Below, piece by piece: positions 57,974-64,000 of a stretch of DNA of 64,000 nt (its first letter is position 1; every line of letters begins with the position of its first letter). Origin of the DNA: Bacteroidales bacterium (GTDB taxonomy: Bacteria > Bacteroidota > Bacteroidia > Bacteroidales > UBA932); the NCBI GenBank assembly GCA_022647615.1, contig JALCKZ010000001.1:1228178-1292177 (forward strand), given 5' to 3'. The position numbers and the translations under genes are program-made. The notes beneath the pieces were generated by a model. The model made no database searches, had not been told where the DNA came from, and saw nothing but the letters and a program-made list of their open reading frames with translations.

Positions 57974-57993
57974 TGTAAAATAATTTATAACTG

Positions 57994-58866
57994 TTAAACA
58001 GCGGTGTCGGCCTGTGGCTTAAAACTGTTGTATTTTGGCAAGTATTTGTACAGCAGCCAAATGCATAAGCAGAATACAACTGCCAAAACTGCAAATGCTA
58101 TGTAGTAAGTACTTGCGCTTATATGGAAAATAGACATTAAAATCTCCTTGGATGAACTGTCGGGATTAAGACTAGGATACGCCGCAAATATCAAAAATGT
58201 GCTGGCGTTATTCATTGCATGCATAAAGATTGTGGCCCACAAACAATGAGTTTTATAATAAATCCATCCAAACAGAATGCCCAAAGTAAACGCTGGAATT
58301 GCCTGAGCTAGATTAAGATGTATAAATGCAAAGAAAAACGCACTCCATAAAATTGCAAATTTTGGAGAATTATGATAGAGCATTCCGCGCTCCATCATTC
58401 CTCTCAGAATTGTCTCCTCTACAATTGGCGCGCAGATGGCAATAGAAATAAAAGACCAAACAGTCCTTTGCTCCATTTGAGAATAGATTCTTTTGAGTGC
58501 ATCCGACATTGGAAAAATATTGGAAAGCGGGTCTGTCAAAACGCCAAGTGATAGGACTGCAACAAGCACTATGAACCCGCATACAATTACATTCATCTTG
58601 CCAAAATGAGGCTGGTTAAGTGGAACCGCCCTGTGTGTTTTTAGAGTAAATGACTCTTTTCCCTTAAAGGCAAAATAAAAGAACACCGGAAGCATTGGGA
58701 GCAAGTATGTTAAAAGGAGGTTGAAGTTGATTATATCAACATGCAGCATCTGCCCTATGACCATCATAGAGAGGCCAATACCTATTCCTCCTATAACAAG
58801 TATGTAAAAAACTGCCACCCAGCATTGGCTGAAGGATGGCAGGAAATATTTTAGCTTGTTAAGCAT
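57994..58866 (-). CDS. CPBP-family intramembrane metalloprotease
   Basis: 290 residues, eight predicted helices. Abi/CPBP motifs: 'APIVEETILRGMMERG' (EExxxR), 'SAFFFAFIHLN' (FxxxH) and 'IFMHAMNN' (HxxxN). These enzymes process membrane proteins; some confer bacteriocin immunity. 20 bp upstream of the PMI-like gene on the same strand. Confidence 0.88.
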   Translation of the reverse strand: MLNKLKYFLPSFSQCWVAVFYILVIGGIGIGLSMMVIGQMLHVDIINFNLLLTYLLPMLPVFFYFAFKGKESFTLKTHRAVPLNQPHFGKMNVIVCGFIVLVAVLSLGVLTDPLSNIFPMSDALKRIYSQMEQRTVWSFISIAICAPIVEETILRGMMERGMLYHNSPKFAILWSAFFFAFIHLNLAQAIPAFTLGILFGWIYYKTHCLWATIFMHAMNNASTFLIFAAYPSLNPDSSSKEILMSIFHISASTYYIAFAVLAVVFCLCIWLLYKYLPKYNSFKPQADTAV

Positions 58867-58913
58867 ACTTTATCTGCAATTGCGGATGCAATAATTTTTC
58901 AAAGACTCTGCTT

Positions 58914-59819
58914 CTAGAATAATGGGGAAGGATAAGTCCCGTTATCCGTCATCATCTTAATCTTTGCAATGACTTTTGGCTTATCTTCTTTGTATGTAAC
59001 GCCAAACCATTTGTCAGGTGTGGAGAGTACTTTTACAGTTGCCAGATTCTGTTTAATCATTGTGTCAACAACAGAAGGAACATAGAACTCTTTCTCTTTG
59101 TCTTTAATGTTTGCTGCAAGAAAATCTGCAAACAGCTTCCTTCCTTCAGTAAAGAAATCAGGAGTGAATCCCCACATGTTCATGGAAGTGCAAGCCTCCT
59201 GATTTAGAACGTGTTCAACGTGGTCCATACCTGTTCCCATTATCTCTCCCTCTAGTTCATATATGTTTGTGTGCTCTTCTACATTTGTCAAAAAGCCCTC
59301 TTCATTTTCTGTGCAAATTCCTCTTGCAACGCCGCCTGATTCAGATAGTGTTTTGCTTAAATAGAATCCTACCATGCAATACTTTTTAGAGGAATTATTG
59401 TCAAGTCCGGAAAGGTACTTTGCAAGAACTTCAAACGAATTGCGTCCGTAGAAATCATCCGCATTAATTAGAGCAAAAGGTTTGTCAATGACATCAGCCG
59501 CCATAAGAACAGCTTGGCCCGTACCCCAAGGTTTCTGTCTATCAACGTTTAAAGAAAATCCTTCCGGTAATTTGTTTGGTTCCTGAGTTACTATCTTTAC
59601 ATTAACTTTATGTGCGTATCTATCAGCAACTTTTTTCTGGAATTCCTCTTTAAAGCTCTCCCTTACAACAAATACTACATCTCCAAATCCAGCTCTTATC
59701 GCATCATAAACGGAGTAATCCATAATAGTTTCATTGCAAGGACCTACTGCATCAAGTTGTTTTAGTCCGCCGTATCTGCTGCCCATTCCGGCAGCCATAA
59801 TTAATAATGTTGGTTTCAT
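58914..59819 (-). CDS. Sugar-1-phosphate nucleotidyltransferase family protein
   Basis: 301 residues. 'LLIMAAGMGSRYGGLKQL' at the N-terminus is the nucleotide-binding signature; 'PWGTGQAVLMAADVI' and 'FALINADDFYG' (catalytic Asp) follow. Compared with GalU it has the GGLKQL variant of a Bacteroidetes subgroup whose sugar is unknown. It would activate a sugar phosphate for glycan synthesis. Single gene, divergent from the DivIC-like gene. Confidence 0.83.
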   Translation of the reverse strand: MKPTLLIMAAGMGSRYGGLKQLDAVGPCNETIMDYSVYDAIRAGFGDVVFVVRESFKEEFQKKVADRYAHKVNVKIVTQEPNKLPEGFSLNVDRQKPWGTGQAVLMAADVIDKPFALINADDFYGRNSFEVLAKYLSGLDNNSSKKYCMVGFYLSKTLSESGGVARGICTENEEGFLTNVEEHTNIYELEGEIMGTGMDHVEHVLNQEACTSMNMWGFTPDFFTEGRKLFADFLAANIKDKEKEFYVPSVVDTMIKQNLATVKVLSTPDKWFGVTYKEDKPKVIAKIKMMTDNGTYPSPLF

Positions 59820-59874
59820 ATTTAATTATTATTTTTGCTTTCAGATTTATTAATCCTCAAATTTAATAAAAATT

Positions 59875-60219
59875 ATGCAAGCAGAATCAATGAAATCTTT
59901 AAAAGATAAGATGAATAATTCACGGCTGCTTGCCGCATTGAAGAACAAGTACCTGATAGTTACAGTTTTGTTCCTGCTTTGGATTGTTTTTTTTGATAAT
60001 AACAATCTTATAAGCTGGTACAAGGAATTAAGCACTCTTGCCCAGCAGAACAGACAGAAACAATATTACAAGGAGGCGATTATTAAAACAGACGAAAAAC
60101 TAAAAGAGCTTAGCTCCAATAAAGATAGCTTGGAGCGTTTTGCAAGAGAGCAGTTTTTGTTTCATGAACAAGGAGAGGAAGTTTATGTTGTTGAGGACGA
60201 TAAGAATTCCGGCAAGTAA
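59875..60219 (+). CDS. FtsB/DivIC-like septum formation initiator
   Basis: 114 residues: short cytoplasmic N-terminus, one membrane helix (YLIVTVLFLLWIVFF, about 26-40), then a periplasmic coiled coil ('ELSTLAQQNRQKQYYKEAI', 'TDEKLKELSSNKDSLERFAREQF') ending in the family 'EQGEEVYVV' segment. Cell-division scaffold partner of FtsL/DivIB. Closed by a terminator. Confidence 0.87.
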   Translation: MQAESMKSLKDKMNNSRLLAALKNKYLIVTVLFLLWIVFFDNNNLISWYKELSTLAQQNRQKQYYKEAIIKTDEKLKELSSNKDSLERFAREQFLFHEQGEEVYVVEDDKNSGK

Positions 60220-60236
60220 AAAGCGGATATATAAAT

Positions 60237-60272
60237 AAAAAAAAGAGGCTGATTTTTCAGCCTCTTTTTTTT
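60237..60272. terminator. Bidirectional terminator after the DivIC-like gene
   Basis: AAAAAAGAGGCTGA/TCAGCCTCTTTTTT stem with TTTT loop between convergent genes. Confidence 0.92.
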
Positions 60273-60288
60273 ATGTTTTATTCTCAAA

Positions 60289-61383
60289 TTAGAACATGTA
60301 AATCAAGCCAAGTTTCATTGAGTTATTATGTCCCTTTAGTTTGATAGGGCTGGACGCCAAAACCTTGTTGATTGCAGCAAGATATTGAGTGGCAGCTGCA
60401 TTCTGACCCATAAGTGTTTGTACGCTAGAAGGTAATGTAATGCTCTTTATGTCTTTAAGGTTGTTGATTACTGAGAAGTCCCATCTAAATTCTGCTGCAA
60501 TATGAGGAGTGAACGCATATTTTACACCTACTGAAGCTCCAAAATCAAACTTCTTAACATAGTCATTCAGATTGTCTTTAACATAGCTTTCAATCATAGA
60601 CTTTCCGGTGCTTCCCTCTAATACGCCTAAAATTGTCTGACCATTGTCAAGCATTGCTATTGCATTAGCGGCTGAAATAGCCTGTGTACCTGTTGTAGTT
60701 CTTGTATCAACTACTACGCCTCCGGCAGTTGTTGTTGCAGTTCCTGAGTAGGCAACATTTAAGTTAATACCATCAATTGCATCTTTTACACCCTGGCCAA
60801 AGCTTGAATTAAGTTTAAAATTCTTGCTTACCCTATAGCTGAAATATGGTCCTGCCATTAAGCTTAAACCGGCTATTGGTTTGTAAGTAAACATTATAGG
60901 GACATTAATTTTTCCAAAAGTCCATGTGGATTTTGCCGTAACCTGATCATAAGTATGCGTTGCAGTGAATCCTGTCGCGGTAATGTTTGTAACCTTTGTA
61001 ACTGTGCCGTTTGCATTGTTAATAGTTTGGTCCGGGAATGTCATGCCGGATAGAGGCATACTTGAAGCTGCTCCTAAAATTGCATCTATAGAACTGTTAT
61101 CAAGTTTTGCGTTCATTTTAGTGCCTTCCTGACTGTATTCAACCTCGGCCTGCAAACCCATTTTGTCATTGAAATTATATGTTCCAACAATGCCAATATA
61201 GAATCCGACTTTTCTGGAATTATCTCCCTTAATGTTTATTGTACCAAGTAAATTGATATCATTTACTTTTACGGTAGAAGCATTTACACCGGCAGTAACT
61301 CCATAGTGGAAATCCTGTGCGCTAATTGATTGGCCTGCAAAAATTGCAAGGGCAGCAATCGCGATTGTTAAAATTTTCTTCAT
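60289..61383 (-). CDS. Outer-membrane beta-barrel (porin-like) protein
   Basis: 364 residues. Signal peptide (cleavage near SISAQ). Barrel strands: 'HYGVTAGVNASTVKV', 'VGFYIGIVGTYNFNDKMGLQAEVEYSQEG', 'MAGPYFSYRVSK', 'AEFRWDFSVINNL', ending 'NSMKLGLIYMF' with a terminal Phe as needed for BAM recognition. Thr-rich insertion around 215-235. Member of the Bacteroidetes PorT/OMP_b-brl type; substrate unknown. Confidence 0.85.
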   Translation of the reverse strand: MKKILTIAIAALAIFAGQSISAQDFHYGVTAGVNASTVKVNDINLLGTINIKGDNSRKVGFYIGIVGTYNFNDKMGLQAEVEYSQEGTKMNAKLDNSSIDAILGAASSMPLSGMTFPDQTINNANGTVTKVTNITATGFTATHTYDQVTAKSTWTFGKINVPIMFTYKPIAGLSLMAGPYFSYRVSKNFKLNSSFGQGVKDAIDGINLNVAYSGTATTTAGGVVVDTRTTTGTQAISAANAIAMLDNGQTILGVLEGSTGKSMIESYVKDNLNDYVKKFDFGASVGVKYAFTPHIAAEFRWDFSVINNLKDIKSITLPSSVQTLMGQNAAATQYLAAINKVLASSPIKLKGHNNSMKLGLIYMF

Positions 61384-61481
61384 TTATTTTCTTCTTTAAA
61401 AATTATATTCTTTTCTCAAATGCCGCAAAGGTATAAAAACTGCATCAAACATATTCAAATATGCTGAAACAGCCAAAAAAT

Positions 61482-62831
61482 CTACTTGCCGGTATAATTG
61501 TGAGGAGTAATGGACAGAAGCTCTTTTTTTACCGCTTCTGTAACTTTAAGGTTGTTAACAAATTCCCTTATGCTCTCTTTAGATATTTTTGTATTTACCC
61601 TTGTAAGTTCCTTTAGCGCTTCATACGGATGAGGATATCCCTCCCTGCGCAAAATCGTTTGAATACCTTCTGATACAACGGCCCAGTTGTTATCCAAATC
61701 TCTATCTATAACTTCCTCATTAAGAATAAGTTTGCTTAGTCCCTTCTTGAGTGATTTAAATGCAATTATAGAGTGCGCGACAGGTACTCCTATGTTTCTT
61801 AATACCGTAGAGTCTGTCAAATCTCTTTGCATTCTGGAGATAGGGAGCTTCATTGAAAGGTGAGTGAATATTGCATTTGCCATTCCAAAATTACCCTCTG
61901 CATTTTCAAAGTCAATAGGGTTTACTTTGTGAGGCATTGCGGATGAACCAACTTCTCCCGCCTTGATTTTTTGTTTGAAGTATTCCATGGATATGTATGT
62001 CCACATATCTCTGCATAAGTCTATTAATATTGTATTTATTCTTCTGAGACCGTCAAAAATGGCGGCAAGATCATCATAATGCTCAATCTGAGTAGTTGGA
62101 TATGAGCGTTTTAGCCCAAACGTTTCCTCCTGGAAATCTTTAGCAAATTTGTTCCAGTCTATCTTAGGATAAGCCAAAAAGTGCGCATTGAAATTACCTG
62201 TCGCACCTCCAAACTTAGAACAATAAGGGACGCTCTTCAGCAACCTTTTCTGCTCTTCCAGTCTGCTTACAAATACTGCAATTTCTTTTCCAAGACGGGT
62301 AGGCGAGGCTGGCTGTCCATGGGTATGGGCAAGCATCGCTACATTTTTCCACTCCTTGGAGTAATTTTTGAGCATCTCTTCAACTTCCTCATAAGCAGGC
62401 ATATATGCGGCTGCAATTCCCTCTTTTAAACTTAAAGGAGTTGCGGTATTGTTTATGTCCTGGGAGGTAAGTCCAAAATGTACAAACTCCTGGTACTTCT
62501 CTATCTTTAATTTTTTGAACTGTTCTTTTATGTAGTACTCTACAGCCTTTACATCATGGTTTGTAATCTTCTCAATATCTTTTACTTTTGATGCCTCTTC
62601 CGGAGTGAAGTTCCTGTATAAATCTCTGAGTTTCTCATAGTTGCCGTGCTTGAAATCTTTAAGCTGGGGAAGCGGAATATTGCAAAGTGCAATGAAGTAT
62701 TCAACTTCTACCCTAACCCTGTATTTTATAAGAGCGTACTCGGAAAAATATTCGCTAAGGAGTTCCACCTTATTTCTGTAGCGTCCGTCTATCGGAGAGA
62801 CCGCCGTAAGAGCTGTTGTGTTAATTGCCAT
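61482..62831 (-). CDS. purB: Adenylosuccinate lyase
   Basis: 449 residues. Fumarase/aspartase superfamily signature 'GSSAMPHKVNPIDFENAEGN' (about 296-315) with the catalytic Ser, 'LAHTHGQPASPTRLGKE' and 'FVHFGLTSQDINNTATPL'. The length and sequence fit the long PurB type of gamma-proteobacteria. Two steps of purine synthesis. It follows folP on the same strand, with 99 bp between that include a GTGCGG/CCGCAC hairpin. Confidence 0.95.
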   Translation of the reverse strand: MAINTTALTAVSPIDGRYRNKVELLSEYFSEYALIKYRVRVEVEYFIALCNIPLPQLKDFKHGNYEKLRDLYRNFTPEEASKVKDIEKITNHDVKAVEYYIKEQFKKLKIEKYQEFVHFGLTSQDINNTATPLSLKEGIAAAYMPAYEEVEEMLKNYSKEWKNVAMLAHTHGQPASPTRLGKEIAVFVSRLEEQKRLLKSVPYCSKFGGATGNFNAHFLAYPKIDWNKFAKDFQEETFGLKRSYPTTQIEHYDDLAAIFDGLRRINTILIDLCRDMWTYISMEYFKQKIKAGEVGSSAMPHKVNPIDFENAEGNFGMANAIFTHLSMKLPISRMQRDLTDSTVLRNIGVPVAHSIIAFKSLKKGLSKLILNEEVIDRDLDNNWAVVSEGIQTILRREGYPHPYEALKELTRVNTKISKESIREFVNNLKVTEAVKKELLSITPHNYTGK

Positions 62832-62930
62832 TATATTAATAATTTACACGAAGTTTCATTTTGAATAATTTGTGCGGTACGTGCCGCACCTGGTGCCGAA
62901 GGAGTTGTATCCTTTCCAGCGGGAGCAAAG

Positions 62931-63752
62931 TTACTTAATTTCTAAATTCTTATAAAGTTGAATGCACTGCGCCGCCTCTTTAACATCATGCACTCTGAGA
63001 ATATCAGCGCCATTGATAAGTGCAACCATATTCAATGCGCAGGTTGCCGGAAGGGCGTCCGCCGGTGTTATTCCCAAGAGCTTCCAAATCATGGACTTGC
63101 GTGATATTCCAACTAGAACTTTGTGCCCAAGTTTTTTAAATTCTTTGAGCCCGGACATCATTTGGTAGTTTTGTTCCACAGTCTTGGCAAATCCAAAACC
63201 GGGGTCAACTACAAAATCATTTATTCCAATGGCTTTAGCTTTTTTCTCAAAATTTTTGAAGTAATCAACCACCTCATTCACAACACCGTCGGGATAATTA
63301 GTCAAATTATTCATGGTATCCGGAGTGCCGCGCATGTGCATGGCAATATATGGCAGCTTAAGCTCAGCGACAGTTTTAAGCATTTGATTGTCAGCTTCTC
63401 CGGCTGATATGTCATTTACCGTAAATTCTCCGATTGTGTCATAAACTCTGCGGACAATTTCTGAACGGAATGTGTCTATGGATATTACATTCCTAAATCC
63501 TGTGCTGTTTTTATATCTGATATACAGCTCTTTAAGAGGCTCATGCAGATACTCCCATTCCTGCTCCAATGTTACCGGCGTGCTGCCGGGCCTGGTAGAG
63601 CATGCCCCAATGTCAGTCATCTTAGCTCCATCCTTGAGCATGTTTTCATACTGATTGCAAACGTCTTCTGAAGATATCATGCGGCTGGGAGCGTAGAAAG
63701 ACTCTCTGTTTATGTTAATAATACCCATTACTATGGGCTGTTTTTCCTCCAT
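62931..63752 (-). CDS. folP: Dihydropteroate synthase
   Basis: 273 residues from ATG 63752; a TATCTTTG promoter box lies upstream on the minus strand, so the longer frame to 63824 is unlikely. Pterin and pABA-site motifs: 'VMGIININRESFY', 'MTDIGACSTRPGS', 'DVVDPGFGFAKT'-type segment (FVVDPGFGFAKTVEQN) and 'VGISRKSMIWKLLG'. Folate pathway, sulfonamide target. The opening segment reads NINRESFY where the usual form is NVTPDSFS. Divergent from tmk. Confidence 0.93.
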   Translation of the reverse strand: MEEKQPIVMGIININRESFYAPSRMISSEDVCNQYENMLKDGAKMTDIGACSTRPGSTPVTLEQEWEYLHEPLKELYIRYKNSTGFRNVISIDTFRSEIVRRVYDTIGEFTVNDISAGEADNQMLKTVAELKLPYIAMHMRGTPDTMNNLTNYPDGVVNEVVDYFKNFEKKAKAIGINDFVVDPGFGFAKTVEQNYQMMSGLKEFKKLGHKVLVGISRKSMIWKLLGITPADALPATCALNMVALINGADILRVHDVKEAAQCIQLYKNLEIK

Positions 63753-63823
63753 ATTTTTTAACTTTGTAAGTACAAAGATAACAAGAGGCGGCATAATATT
63801 ATCAGCCGCGTTAAAAGCAGGCA

Positions 63824-64000
63824 ATGTTAATAGTTTTAGAAGGATTAGACGGCGCAGGAAAGAGCACCCAGGTTAGGATGCTTAAGGATTATATCCTGAG
63901 CAATGGTATGAATCTCAAGTATTTGCACTTTCCGCGCTATGAAGCTCCCATTTGGGGAGACCTTATTGCAAAGTTTCTAAGGGGCGATTTTGGGACAATC
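63824..64000 (+). CDS. tmk: Thymidylate kinase, 3' truncated by window edge
   Basis: 59 codons visible (MLIVLEGLDGAGKSTQVRML ...). P-loop GLDGAGKST and the 'LHFPRYEAPIWGDLIAKFLRGDFG' segment match dTMP kinase. It runs off the right end of the window, so length and LID region cannot be checked. Divergent from folP with about 70 bp between starts. Confidence 0.88.
   Translation, partial: MLIVLEGLDGAGKSTQVRMLKDYILSNGMNLKYLHFPRYEAPIWGDLIAKFLRGDFGTI

Noticed and set aside
62872..62889. GTGCGG/CCGCAC hairpin between folP and purB as a terminator
   Set aside because: No T tract follows on either strand, so it is left only as a possible structural element.

Overview
The window looks like a chromosomal segment of a Bacteroidota (Bacteroidales-type) bacterium of roughly 40% GC. 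The signs are: many upstream regions carry the Bacteroidetes sigma-factor promoter (TTG, about 19 nt, TAnnTTTG); there are many lipoproteins with short SPII signals; and there are lineage-typical genes (BspA-like LRR proteins, a PCMD-domain protein, a histone H1-like peptide, an orphan HsdR_N protein next to holA, the YtxH/holin-X pair, C10 and C11 cysteine proteases). There is no rRNA operon, prophage, transposase or CRISPR array. Two tRNA-Ser genes (GGA and CGA anticodons) are present.

Layout. 1-2.0 kb: two surface beta-helix/adhesin-like proteins. 2.1-6.4 kb: a YncE-propeller/phosphoesterase and tryptophanase. 6.4-11.9 kb: an accessory island with a C10 (streptopain-family) protease lipoprotein followed by five near-identical 230-residue lipoproteins in two blocks, each block preceded by a copy of the same leader. 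12-23 kb: housekeeping and accessory genes mixed (YbaK, transglutaminase-like, SMR pump, HigBA, ferredoxin-type aldo/keto reductase, WYL regulator, two LRR proteins, two tRNA-Ser, a MORN-type protein), with several structured intergenic repeats. 23-27 kb: a copper ATPase whose HMA domain and ATPase body lie in different frames joined at an A10 run, and a Tat-type aldo/keto reductase. 27-32 kb: cca, an HsdR_N protein, holA, alr. 32-40 kb: a minus-strand run that reads as an envelope (lipid A) modification operon: phosphoethanolamine transferase, GT2, LAB_N membrane protein, GT39 and UDP-glucuronate 4-epimerase, preceded by an outer-membrane barrel and a PCMD protein. 40-54 kb: exported proteases (M6, S41, M49, C11), an AGCS symporter, a CsgG/PEGA/DUF4810/DUF799 lipoprotein operon and a YtxH/holin-X operon. 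54-64 kb: rubrerythrin, rplY-pth, hslR, a degenerate phosphomannose-isomerase-like protein, CPBP protease, sugar nucleotidyltransferase, DivIC-like protein, an OMP barrel, purB, folP and the start of tmk.

The observations most worth following are: (1) the rplY leader contains a helix matching 5S rRNA loop E, the binding site of L25; (2) the copA frame break sits on a perfect A AAA AAA slippery run; (3) the 8-mer TGTCGGGA occurs 23 times on both strands, about 20-fold above expectation; (4) the C10 protease/lipoprotein array has duplicated leaders and a 54-bp terminator segment that is inverted between the two copies; (5) a ~100-nt, three-hairpin repeat flanks an LRR gene on both sides; (6) the UDP-glucuronate epimerase/GT2/LAB_N/GT39/EptA operon may be a minimal alternative to the arn pathway.

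Where an upstream promoter motif or a better ribosome-binding context showed that the longest open frame starts too early, the start given here is the internal ATG.
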